A DNA stretch of 64,000 bases, taken from NCBI GenBank assembly GCA_034359265.1, contig CP136896.1, forward strand, positions 68,583,501 to 68,647,500, in the 5' to 3' direction. Positions 37,901 through 47,085 of the stretch are shown one piece after another. The translations under genes were made by a program, and so were the position numbers. Source of the DNA: Canna indica. Taxonomy: Eukaryota > Streptophyta > Magnoliopsida > Zingiberales > Cannaceae. The notes below the pieces were generated by a model. That model made no database searches. It was not told the origin of the DNA and saw only the letters and a program-made list of their open reading frames with translations. The stretch's first letter is position 1, and every line of letters starts with the position of its first letter.

Positions 37901-40900
37901 TTAAACGTGCTGAAGGTGAAAAGGCCTTGCTAATGAATGCAATAAGGCGCCCTTCCTGCATCAAAACCGCCCCTATGCTTGAGCTCGAAGCATCCGTCTC
38001 GACAATAAACTGTTTGTTGAAATCAGGTACTGCCAACACAGGTATGGATGTCACAGCCTTCTTGAGAGCCTCAAATGCAGCCATAGACTCTTGGCTCCAG
38101 TGGTAATTGTCTTTTTGTAGCAACTGAGTGAGAGGCCTTGCTATACATCCATAATCTTTAACAAATCTTCGATAATAGCCTGTCATTCCTAGGAACCTTC
38201 TGAGTTGTTTTTGGTCCTTAGGAATAGGGTACTGAACCATCGAAACAATTTTCTTGGGATCAGCTTGTACCCCTGCCCCTGATATAATGTGGCCCAAGTA
38301 TTCAAGCTGAAGTGGCCCAAATACACATTTCTTCCTGTTGATGCATAGGTTGTTTTTTTGCAGCACCCTAAAAGCGACTTGCAAGTGTTGGAGGTGAGTG
38401 TCCATATCGGGGCTGTAGACCAGAATGTTGTCAAAGAAGACCAAAATGAACTTCCGCAAATAAAGCTTGTAGATGCTGTTCATTAGTGACTGAAATGTAG
38501 AGGGCGCATTGGACAATCCGAAAGGCATTACCAAGAACTCATAATGCCCTTCATGCGTCCGAAAAGCAGTCTTCTCGGTATCCCCTGCCCTTACTCTTAT
38601 TTGGTGGTAACCTGATTTAAGATCCAGCTTAGAAAACACTTGAGCTCCCGCCAATTCATCTAGCAGTTCATCAATTGTTGGGATGGGGAACTTGTCGGGT
38701 ATAGTAGACTTGTTCAATGCTCTATAATCCACGCACATACGCCACCCCCCGTCCTTTCGGACCATCAGAACCGGACTTGAGTAGGGGCTGTTACTAGGCA
38801 AAATAATGCCAGCTTCTAACATCTCCTTTATCATCTTTTCTATCTCAGCTTTTTGGTAATGTGGATACCTATATGGTCGAATATTCGGAGGCTGAGCCCC
38901 CTCCTTGAGGCGTATAGCATGATCTTCAGGTTGAGCGGGTGGGAGTTGGTTTGGAGTTTCAAATAAGTCTTTATATTCTTCGAGTAATTGTTGTACCTGA
39001 GCTTTAACCACCTGAACCTTCTCACTTTCCTCTACATCTACAAACTCCATCCAGAATCCCTCCTTTACTTCTGAAAAAGCCTTGGTTAATTGTTTGAGAG
39101 TGACCAAGGTTCTGCACAAAGCCGTATCCCCAGTTAACACAACCGGCCTTCCCTCGTGAAAGTATTCTAATGTCAAACTTTTAAAATTGGCTTTTATATC
39201 TCCCAAATTTTCAAGCCATTCAATTCCCAGAATGAGGTCAATACCCTTTAATTCAAATGGATAGAAGTCTTCTACAATTTCAGCCCCTTGCACTTTCAGT
39301 TTGAGTTTGCGGCAAACACGCGTTCTTCTCACTCTATATCCATCGCCACTCTATATCCATCGCCAACTTGAACCATAAAACTCCTCATTTCATCAACAAT
39401 CAATTTCAGTTCAGCCACCACACTATCAGAAACAAAATTGTGAGAAGCACCGGAGTCTATCAGAATCGTCACCTCTTGGTTATTGAGCTCTCCTTTTAAC
39501 TTCATAGTCCTCTTGGTGGTAATTCCTGCCATTGATAGTAAGGAGAGTTCAGTTTCCTCAATCCCTTTTGCAATGTCAAACTCTTCTTCTGGTGCCATTA
39601 GTAGGATGTTGAGGTTACGAAATTTGCAGTGGTGACCTGGGCTGAACTTCTCTCCGCATCTGAAACAAAGCCCTTTTTCACGCCTCCTTTGTTCTTCTTC
39701 TGGAGACAACCTCCGATATCCTCCTTGCCGTGGGGTTGGTGGTTTAGGAGGTTGAATCTTCTCATGCTCAACAGTCCGACTACTGCTTAGGGATGGTTGG
39801 CCACTACTATTGGACCTAGGGTAGGTCCCTGGGCCATGATTAAAGCGTGAACTCAGCCTGGAAGGTCCAAAAGACCCCACTGATTGTGTCTTATTGTTGG
39901 AGCTGAGAATGCCATTCTTGAATTGAGATAAGAGAACATTCTTTTCCTCAATTCTTTGAGCCAACATCATGAGTGTCTCTAAGTCTTCATAGATGCATAT
40001 TCGAAGCTCCGCTTTGATATCCCCTCTAGGCCATTAATGAAAGCCCCAATTAAACAACCCTCCTCCACATGGCGAAGAGGTGATGATAACAACTCAAAAC
40101 TGGCTCGATACTCTGCCACAGAACCTTCTTGTCTTAAAGCCATCAATGTCTCATACACATTCCCTTCGCTGGGAGCCTTGAACCTTCGAACCACAGCCTT
40201 TTCAAAATCAGTCCAACTTAAATTGGAATTTCTCCCTTCAAACCATTGAAACCAGTTTAATGCTTCATCTTCCAAACATACTGCCACAGCATTCACTCTC
40301 TCCTCATTTCTTATGTGGTTGTAGCGAAAGTACCTTTCAGTACGGAACAGCCACCCATAAGGGTCTTTGCCCGTAAAGATTGGTATCTCCAGCTTCCGAA
40401 TGTGCCCCTCAGCATATAAAGTTTGCCCTTGCACTTCCTCAGTTTCACACTCTCCTTTTCGTTCCATTTTCCTACTGCCTTCTCCAAGAGAAAGTTCGGT
40501 ACCCCTTCTGCGATTGTTACTTCCAGCGCTTTGAGTTTTTGCTCTATTAAAGTATCTCGTTCCTCCCTTTTTCGCATCATCTCAAACATTTCAAGCATCT
40601 TTTCCTTCAGCATATCAACGCCATCTGCTAGTGCTCCAACCACCTTCTCCAGCGTTTGCACTTTAGAATCCATTCTTGTCTTTACCATCCGCTGCTACAA
40701 TGGGAGATGGGGAAGAAGTAGTACCCAAAAGAGCAAGCCAAAAGTTGATAAATCAAGCCAATAGGAATCTGTTTTGTTAAGCTTTGTTAAGCTGATGACT
40801 GAATAGTAAAAATTTGCTTGAATCAACACTGTAGTCTGCCGATTCTAGCTTAAGTCACCCCGTCTGCACCAAACTGGAAGACTGCTTGAAGAAAACTCGA

Positions 40901-42168
40901 TTACTGTATGAAGAAAATCTGATTTCTGTAGAATAAAACTTGGTGGCACAGAAAGAAAAGAACTCGACGGCAATATGGAGAACACTATTCTGGCGACAAA
41001 AACCCGGCTGTAGAGAATGAAATCAAATGGCGGAAAGAAAGCACCTGATTGGCGGCAGTGGATTACAGGCGATTGTGATGCGAATTGAGGAAGATGAATC
41101 GTAGGTGATGCGATTGAGTCTCTCGCGATGGCAGGCGAGCGGAATCACATGATCCAGGGAGTCGCGCCTCACTCGATTGGTTCTTGATCGCACGAATCAG
41201 CGCCAGCTTACTTCGATGGAGAGGAAGATAACTTGGCGATTGAAGATGGGAGATGAAATGGTGATCGCGAGATGCGATCGGAAGGTGAGCGCTCCAGGCG
41301 GAATCGCGTCGCACGCGATGGGCTCCAGGCGGTGATTGAATTGGCGGGTGGTGAGGAGTCGGGCGGAAGAAGAATTGGCGATTGATGAGTCTGGTGATCG
41401 AGCACCCCGAAAGCACAGGATCCAACCACTCTGATACCAGTTGATACGATCCAGCAATTATATTTGAAGATGAACAGTCTTTCAACAGCTTTAGATTAAA
41501 GATTTAATAACTAGGAAATAAACAACAGGTTCACTAGTCTTCGAGGGACTAGTACCTCCAAAACAAACATAACACTTTCCAGGATAAAAAACTAACTACA
41601 CCTCTACAGCACCTATTTATTCAAAATAAAACTTAAGCATCCCTTCATGGCCACCTGTTCAAGGCTTGCATCTCTACTTGGGCTTATGTGGGCCTACGTT
41701 TATAGACAAAATGTATAGCCTATCATAAGCATTTTTTCCATATTCATGCTCATTATGATTCATTTAAGTGTACTAAAATATGGTTTTTATTTGTCATTTT
41801 ACCCTTTGTATGAGATGATCTTTCTTGAATATGCACAATTCTCTGGTCATGTGTTGTTCATCAATAATTCTGTGTTCAATTTATAGTGGTTGATTTTAAT
41901 GATTTTGCAGTGTTTTCAAGATAATTATTCCTACTAAAATTTTATGATTAGCAAATTAGAGAAGAGGAAACAATTTTACGATTAATAATGATTAATAATG
42001 CTAGTAGTGCTTATAACTTCAATGTGCATGCATGCTGCAGCTAGGACTGTGATGATGGAAAGAAAGGATAGTGGGCCAATCAGACCTTGCCACATCAGGG
42101 AAGCGTACAGAAGACTCAAGCTTGAAGGGAAAATACCAAAGAGATCAGTGCCTCGGCTCTTCCGGTAG
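31927..42168 (+). CDS. TAF11: transcription initiation factor TFIID subunit 11 (TAF11)
   Basis: Four coding exons: 31927-32210, 33726-33813, 34900-34999 and 42041-42168 (199 residues). The N-terminal ~75 residues are acidic and Pro/Ala/Glu-rich with a poly-Glu run, then a TAFII28 histone-fold domain fills the rest: SQFTEDQMSRYESFRRSGFQ, KISVPMTIVVSGIAKMFVGE and SGPIRPCHIREAYRRLKLEG, ending PRLFR. TAF11 pairs with TAF13 in TFIID at RNA polymerase II promoters. The start is the ATG after AGGAATA with a good open frame; length fits plant TAF11. Introns 1 and 2 are GT-AG. Intron 3 starts GCAAGT, a GC-AG intron with the strong CAG/GCAAGT context, and is 7,041 bp because it holds a retrotransposon. 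Exon phases join exactly, so the coding sequence appears intact. Confidence 0.95.
32211..33725 (+). other. TAF11 intron 1
   Basis: GT-AG intron of 1,515 bp. At 33235-33430 it has a sequence rich in AGCTTG/GAGCTC motifs beginning GGGGGTGTAAATAAG, which looks like a decayed hAT-type MITE, but I found no clear termini or duplication. Nothing else is recognisable. Confidence 0.6.
33814..34899 (+). other. TAF11 intron 2 with microsatellites
   Basis: GT-AG intron of 1,086 bp. It has a (GC)n(AC)n tract at 33877-33896, a (TGA)n run of about ten units at 34127-34156 and a poly(G) run of 10-12 bases near 34696-34706. Confidence 0.7.
34964..35105 (+). repeat. tandem duplication unit, copy 1 (TAF11 exon 3 end plus donor)
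   Basis: The last ~36 bases of exon 3, the GC donor and about 105 bases of intron 3. A diverged second copy starts at 35162 and was later split by a retrotransposon, resuming at 41726-41770. In copy 2 the exon part reads TAGCAAAAATGTTTGTTGGG followed by GAGTTAATCTAGACTG, with an in-frame stop and no donor, so it is inert. Confidence 0.8.
35247..35534 (-). repeat. 3' LTR of the intronic gypsy element
   Basis: 288 bp. It matches 41442-41725 except for a few substitutions and a short GGGG insertion near 35524. Confidence 0.95.
35489..36622 (-). pseudogene. integrase C-terminal part with chromodomain
   Basis: Integrase core from SMDFIGGLAKSK through VSDRD and HPQTDGQTEVVNR, then the GPF domain and a chromodomain-like end (VLIKWTELPQFESSWE), finishing inside the 3' LTR. 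Its upstream half is at 37260-37733; the two are separated by the MITE at 36623-37251, which inserted within the LPIP segment and destroyed the frame. Confidence 0.88.
35538..35552 (-). promoter_or_regulatory. polypurine tract
   Basis: Read on the minus strand, a purine-rich run (AAAAG...GGGCGGGAG-like) lies right before the 3' LTR, where plus-strand priming takes place during reverse transcription. Confidence 0.65.
36623..37251. mobile_element. hAT-type MITE, GGGTACCCG family, copy 2 (nested)
   Basis: A 629-bp element with ends TAGAGATGTCAAC and TATTGCCATCCCTA, an imperfect terminal inverted repeat, flanked by the perfect 8-bp duplication GGTATGGG (36615-36622 and 37252-37259). GGGTACCCG/ACCCGCGGATA repeats lie at both ends with an AT-rich core and no coding capacity. 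It is inserted in the integrase of the gypsy element, so it is younger than that element. Confidence 0.93.
37260..39332 (-). pseudogene. gypsy pol: protease end, reverse transcriptase, RNase H, integrase N-terminus
   Basis: A long minus-strand frame (39332-37752) followed, after one in-frame TAG at about 37752-37754, by a same-frame continuation to the MITE. Reverse transcriptase motifs include WRMCVDYRALN and [15 protein letters not shown]. The catalytic box reads VFFDNILVY, with Asn where the second catalytic Asp is expected. RNase H (ETDASSSSIGAVL; NNVADALSRR) and the integrase HHCC zinc finger (CQVCQQNK) follow. The substituted active site and the stop codon make it non-functional. Confidence 0.9.
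39329..40688 (-). pseudogene. gypsy gag and protease with several frame breaks
   Basis: Three overlapping frames (40688-40311, 40467-39979, 39970-39329) encode successive parts of one gag. There is a coiled-coil-like N-terminus, the capsid domain (IPIFTGKDPYGWL; ALNWFQWFEGR), a CCHC zinc knuckle (CFRCGEKFSPGHHC) and the protease site (LIDSGASHNF). The frame shift to pol coincides with a 17-bp tandem duplication at 39330-39346 and 39347-39363. Other shifts lie near 40450 and 40010. Confidence 0.82.
40689..41425 (-). other. 5' leader of the intronic gypsy element
   Basis: Untranslated leader between primer-binding site and gag, about 740 bp. Frames of up to 140 codons occur on the minus strand but show no retroelement motif, so I do not call them. 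Confidence 0.6.
41426..41439 (-). promoter_or_regulatory. primer-binding site, initiator tRNA-Met type
   Basis: Minus strand TGGTATCAGAGTGG, two bases inside the 5' LTR. It matches the 3' end of plant initiator tRNA-Met as used by most plant gypsy elements. Confidence 0.9.
41442..41725 (-). repeat. 5' LTR of the intronic gypsy element
   Basis: 284 bp, the partner of 35247-35534, with target duplication TAAGC immediately to its right. Confidence 0.95.
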
Positions 42169-43737
42169 CAGGATTTCAGCTGACAATCTACAAGGCATTT
42201 TTTTTCTGATGCCAAATGAAAGCTTTGTTTTTTGGCCAAGAGGAACTTATTGCTCCAAGTATATTTTTCTTTAAATGAGAGAGACTTGGTTTGTGGGACA
42301 TACATGATCTTAACTTGTAAATTTTTATGAATTGCAAAATAGCTCTTGGTCCTACCATGTTGCCGTAAATTGTAGGATTGTGTGTTTTAGACTTTGTCTT
42401 AATTTTGCTTTTTTTTTTTTGAGAATTAGGGCAAGTCCCTTGCTAGTACAAATGAAATGATGTATAGCCAAGTCAAATGCAATGTAATTATCTAGTTCCA
42501 CACATGCAAATTTTTGAATTAATCAAGCTATGATGCTTCGTATGTTACAGAAAAGTTTTTTTTTTGTCTTTCAGATTTTAGTGCATAACATGAGTGAATT
42601 CAGGAAATTTTGAAGTCAACAAGATAAGTAATTCACGCCTTAAGTGTTGTTTGGTTGTTAAATATAAATTTTAGAAATTATTTTTGTATATGTTATTTAG
42701 TTCAATTAATTATTTACTTGACGTGAATTATACTTAAATGGACAAGACCCTACTTAAATGGATGAAGACCCTTGTCCTTCTAAATTTTTTAACTATCGAT
42801 TTTGTTTTAACGTTATTATCTAGTTCAAACATAATTGTACTTTGCTTGTTTTCTTTTATTATAAACAAACTAGTAATGGAAACAAAACTAAGCTTGTTTA
42901 TTGAACGAGTTAAGCTTAACATAGGTTGGCTCATATGTTCATTAATAGACTTGTTTAATATTAGTGAACATACCTATTTATTCAAATGCTAGTTAATAGT
43001 TCGTTTCTTAAATACTTATAATTAACTAACTTTAATTTTTATTCACAAACTTAGTAAATCTAGTGAATGTTTATCAAAAGCTTGTTAATAATTTATTAAT
43101 AGCTCATTTTAAAAGCTTGATTAAACATATCGAGCTTTAGAAATTAAAACTCAAATTGACCTCATAAATAAATGAGCTAAGTTTAAACAATCTAATACTC
43201 AATTTGACTGAGCTCAATCAAATATACTTCTTATTATGTAAAATAATGAAAGTCATACTTTTGAAAGAAATTTTAATTTAAGCATGAGAAATTGTTTAAA
43301 AATGCCTCAACTAAGTTCTACTTTTTGTAATTTTATAACCAAAAACACAAAATGGTTCTTTTTTATAGGTTTCTCTGTGTATTAGGGAAAAAGATAGTTA
43401 AAGATGAGCAAATATTAACCAGCATAGTGCGATGTCACATCACATCGCCCCTAAAGTTTCGTGCGATGTTTGTGGGATGAAGCTGGTCTAACCTAAACAT
43501 CGGTTCTCCTATATTTTATACGCCTCTATTTATATTAACCAGTCAACAAGTCAAATCCACGGATCCACCCATATATTCTTTTAAAAATATTTTTTAATTT
43601 ACACTACTTATAATACTTTTTCTATTTTTTAGTTAGTTAGTTAGTCTGATTTATTTTAGGTATCATGTTGCTTTTTAGTTTTTCGGAAGGATGACTGTGT
43701 TCATAAGAACGAGGCACAAATAGCGACCGCTGCGCGG
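42169..43737. other. TAF11 3' UTR and intergenic region
   Basis: Probable 3' UTR to about 42500, then AT-rich DNA. The stretch 42830-43250 has many AGCTTG/TGAGCT motifs and looks like a decayed hAT-type repeat related to the one in TAF11 intron 1. No gene is seen. Confidence 0.5.
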
Positions 43738-43746
43738 TTATAAATT
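43738..43746 (+). promoter_or_regulatory. candidate TATA box of the DUF1639 gene
   Basis: TTATAAATT, about 250 bp before the start codon. A transcript starting ~30 bp downstream would contain an upstream ATG at 43879. Confidence 0.45.
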
Positions 43747-43878
43747 CCACCTCCAACAATCTCAACTTTCCTTTCTCCTTTTTAGCACGACTTATTTGAC
43801 CTTTGCGCCGCTTCTCACCCACCCACCTTTTTGTTGTTCCTGTTTACCTTCCGTACCCAACCTCTTCCTTCTCTGGCC

Positions 43879-44094
43879 ATGATCAGGAGACCGATCGTGC
43901 GGCCCATCTCGATCCAAGAAGCGATCGCCGTCGTAACCGCCGGAAGATCCCCACCGGAACTCGGCCAACGGCGTCACCAACGGCCCCATGCATCCCCCCA
44001 AAACCAAGCAGCCGACGGACCACGACGCGGGCTCCGCCGCTCCGATGGTGGCGATCGACGAGAAGCTGAGTCTGGATCAGCTAGAGTGGCCTAA
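43879..44094 (+). promoter_or_regulatory. overlapping upstream ORF of the DUF1639 gene
   Basis: The ATG at 43879 (context GGCCATGA, purine at -3) is the first after the candidate TATA box. It opens 71 codons in another frame and ends 107 bp inside the main coding region. The main ATG has a weak context (CCCCATGC). If transcribed this way the upstream frame would lower translation of the main protein. This depends on the real transcript start. Confidence 0.4.
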
Positions 44095-44914
44095 GATTTG
44101 CATATCACTCTCCCGGAAGGAGAAGGAGGACGACTTCCTCGCCATGAAGGGCACAAAGCTTCCCCAGAGACCCAAGAAGAGGGCCAAAAACATCGACAAA
44201 AGTCTCCAGGTACATTAATACCCCACCCTCTTTCTCTTGATCACATTTTTTTATCATTATTTTGCTCAATTTTCGAAAATAATAATATATATACTTTTCG
44301 TGATTGCAGTATTGTTTTCCAGGAATGTGGCTATCGGATTTGACGATAGGACGGTATGAAGTGAGAGAGAAAAAGTGCGTGAAGAAGGTATGAATCATAA
44401 AGTCTATAAACAAATATAAATCCCCGGATTTTGCTCTGGCTCGTTCTTTCTTTTTCACCTCAACTTCGCCGAACAGATCCAACCTTGTTCGATCTCCTTT
44501 ATTCAACTATTTTTTTGAGACAACTCCTTTATTCGACTCTGTTTATTTATTTCGCTGCTACTACTGACATGTGTGGCCAATCATTCCTTGATTTCCATCA
44601 TCATCGTCATTTGTCGGCCACGAATCATGGATCATGCAATTTGCATGCTCGATGGAGTGAATTAGATGCTAGGCCCCTGTGGATAAGAGGGGCACTCGCC
44701 ACTCGGGCAGGTCGTGGAAATTAACCAGCCACCTCTCCCTTTCACGTGGGTCCATGACATCGAGTCTGGTCCCCCCATTCACTGTGCTCTCTACTTTTCG
44801 CCCTTCTAGCTCCTTTATTTTATTTCAGCTTCTGGCGTTAAAACATTGCGATTTGTGCAGAGGCGAAGGGGATTGAAGGAAATGGAGAGCGTCGACAGCG
44901 ATGCCGAGTGTTAG
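43988..44914 (+). CDS. DUF1639 family protein
   Basis: Three coding exons, 43988-44209, 44310-44387 and 44861-44914, all GT-AG and in phase, giving 117 residues. The family signature is clear: ISLSRKEKEDDFLAMKGTKLPQRPKKRAKNID followed by the FPGMWLSDLT block with RYEV. The function of DUF1639 proteins is not established; the Lys/Arg-rich stretch could act as a nuclear targeting signal. An in-frame stop lies upstream of the chosen ATG with no other ATG between. It is short for the family, many members of which have a long variable N-terminus. Confidence 0.85.
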
Positions 44915-45252
44915 CGTTCCAGATTTGCCTTCGACTGTGTTGGCCTCATTTCATTTTTCTCTTGTTTTTCTTCCAAGTCTTGAAGATTGTTTCTGACCCA
45001 GTTAAATCCATCGAGCCAATGTACAAATTAATCTCGATCAATTAGTGAAAAATTATTCAATCAAAGAAAGAATTATTCTGGCTAGTTCCAAGCAGTGAAC
45101 AAAATATATTTTAGAATGCTTTTGGTGCATGAAATATCAGATGATAGCAATTTAAAATCATGGAATGCTTTTGGAATTATTTTTTTTATGATTGGCGAAA
45201 ATTTTAAAACTCACAATAGAAAAAATCCATAATTTTTATATTGAAAAAAAAT
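44915..45252. other. 3' UTR and spacer before the tRNA gene
   Basis: No gene. AT-rich, ending in the A run at 45244-45251 that on the minus strand forms the T-run terminator of the tRNA gene. Confidence 0.5.
45244..45251 (-). terminator. RNA polymerase III terminator
   Basis: Eight T residues on the minus strand, one base after the discriminator of the tRNA-Tyr gene. Confidence 0.85.
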
Positions 45253-45337
45253 TCCGACCTGCCGGATTCGAACCAGCGACCTAAGGATTATTCTGCACCA
45301 CTACAGTCCTCCGCTCTACCAACTGAGCTAAGGTCGG
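45253..45337 (-). tRNA. tRNA-Tyr (anticodon GUA) with a 12-nt intron
   Basis: On the minus strand the acceptor stem CCGACCT pairs with AGGTCGG and A is the discriminator (45253). Box A (TTAGCTCAGTTGG) and box B (GGTTCGAATCC) are perfect. The anticodon loop reads CTGTAGA with GTA, interrupted one base after the anticodon by a 12-nt intron (45289-45300), as in all plant nuclear tRNA-Tyr genes. The fully conserved body argues for a working gene. Confidence 0.96.
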
Positions 45338-46034
45338 ACTCTGACAGAGGTCAAATTTTCCGTAATATAACAGTTAATAAAAGGCTACAGCTGTACAAGT
45401 TTCATTGGATTTTTTTCCCGTTTTTATTATTTCCCCAGACGAGGTAATACCCATAGCTTGAGTCTACCAACGACCCTGATACTTTTGCTCTATCTAATAA
45501 ATGTAAATATTCCCGTTCCTTAATATACTAAATTGACTTAATTAAAATATTGTTAAACATGTAAATATGTAATCTATTACATTTGTATATCATAAATATT
45601 TAAATTTAAAATGTAATACTACGTTCGCAATTCAAATTTTATCTATGCGTTTTTTAAAATAAAGTAAACTAAGATGCAAATAAGAATATAATAATATGTA
45701 ATTTGTTTGCATAAATCCATAAACAAATAAATATATTAATATCTTTTAATTAACATATATATTTAATTACAAATTACTTGTATATTTTTAAACTCACATT
45801 TACTTACATAGACGCAAGTCTATTAACCCAAATTGTTACGCCACTTTATTATCACCTCTCGGCTCTCGCGCATAAGTGGATAAGCCTGCAGCCTACAGCT
45901 ATCCGCTCAGCTTGACACGTCTTCGCGTGCGCCTGCACCTGGAAATCTGGAATGAAACAGCAACCGGTAGCCGGTTGGAGTTCTCAGAGCGCGTCACTGG
46001 CAATGAATAATTGCAATAAGAAATGAGACCCACA
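45338..46034. other. intergenic AT-rich region
   Basis: No gene recognised; strongly AT-rich until about 45830, then more balanced towards the motif array at 46035. Confidence 0.5.
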
Positions 46035-46094
46035 TGGGCTCCATGGGCTCCATGGGCTCCATGGGCTCCATGGGCTCCATGGGCTCCATGGGCC
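46035..46094. promoter_or_regulatory. 9-bp tandem array of TGGGCT (site II-like) motifs
   Basis: Six TGGGCT followed by one TGGGCC, each exactly 9 bp apart (unit TGGGCTCCA). TGGGCY is the plant site II element bound by TCP factors. Another TGGGCC is at 46209-46214. The array sits upstream of a GC-rich stretch (46225-46330) that could be the first, untranslated exon of the PH-domain gene, so it may be its promoter. A plain microsatellite is the alternative. Confidence 0.5.
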
Positions 46095-46339
46095 ATGGAG
46101 AATCTGAACCGTTAATGTCAATAGATCTAGGTTGACGGTTTGGATATCTCGGTTTGGTAAGGGTAGACTCGTGCTCCAATAGCGGGTAAGTTATATACAA
46201 CGCGGCAGTGGGCCACTTTTATGCCGTGTTCAAAGAAGAGGGACAACAGAAGAAGACGCATTGATTTTGACGAGCTCGCAGACCGTCGCGCGTCGACGCC
46301 GGCGAACACAACCGAACAAGCCCCAAATCTTGCGAGGTC

Positions 46340-47077
46340 TCATCCTTCCTCCCTTTGAACATATTTTACCTTTTTAAATTATTTACTTCTGTTCGTCTAC
46401 TGCCGTCGTGATGCTACATAGAATTCATCATTCAACTATTCAACTCCTCTTGTACTTTAGTGAATCTTATCCGATGCTATTCGAGGTCCAGCTTAAGATC
46501 CCTTCCCTGATCCATCGACTCTTATTGGTTCTATTAGTTGCCGATCTCGCTTACCGGGCAATACTTTAAGGTGCTGCGTCGTGAGTTTTGATCTCTTTTC
46601 AGTTTATTGGTTGTTTGGTTCTTGAAGAAGGTTGTGTTCTATGAAGGTATTATGTTTTTGGAATATGCATGAGGAAAGCTTGGAATTTGGGGGTTGCTTG
46701 ATAGAGGGAATTTGCAAGAATGCTATTTATGCAGTTGTTTTTAGTTGCAAAAATTAAGCACTTATCTGAATTCTATATCAAGAATTTGTACCAGATAACA
46801 AAGATTGGATCAAAATCTCCGGGAGAAGAAAGAGAAAAAAAAAAGGAAACTTGTGATAAATTCTGGAGGTTGGAGGGGGCACTTTTTTGGATCATTGGAG
46901 GTGAGAAGAATATAGGACCATTCCTAATAAGTACTTAGGCATTAAGAAACTATATTAAATGTTATAATAATTGCAACTGCTGCTACTGTGGTGGAGCATT
47001 TAGCATTCTTTTTCTGAAGTATTATTTGGCCAACTTAGCTAGAGAAGCCAGAGCCAATGTTTAATGATCAGAATATG
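46340..47077. other. non-coding region, possibly first intron of the PH-domain gene
   Basis: No gene or repeat recognised. If 46225-46330 is a leader exon, this is the start of a ~6.7-kb intron. Confidence 0.35.
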
Positions 47078-47085
47078 ATTATGAG

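Larger units (their letters stand above)
35247..41725 (-). mobile_element. Ty3/gypsy chromovirus inserted in TAF11 intron 3
   Basis: A 6,479-bp minus-strand element. LTRs are 35247-35534 and 41442-41725 (about 286 bp, TGATACG...CTATCA) and differ at few positions. It is flanked by the 5-bp duplication TAAGC (35242-35246 and 41726-41730). A primer-binding site complementary to initiator tRNA-Met (TGGTATCAGAG) adjoins the 5' LTR, and a purine-rich tract adjoins the 3' LTR. Gag, protease, reverse transcriptase, RNase H and chromodomain integrase are recognisable, all broken. Short LTRs with a chromodomain suggest a Reina-like clade (inference). It is antisense to TAF11 and carries a nested MITE. 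Confidence 0.95.

Noticed and set aside
41063..41485. 140-codon minus-strand frame in the gypsy leader
   Set aside because: Spans the primer-binding site and LTR border and shows no retroelement or host domain.
46035..46094. CRISPR-like or satellite interpretation of the 9-bp array
   Set aside because: No spacers, unit far too short, and the genome is eukaryotic; simple tandem repeat or promoter motif array fits better.
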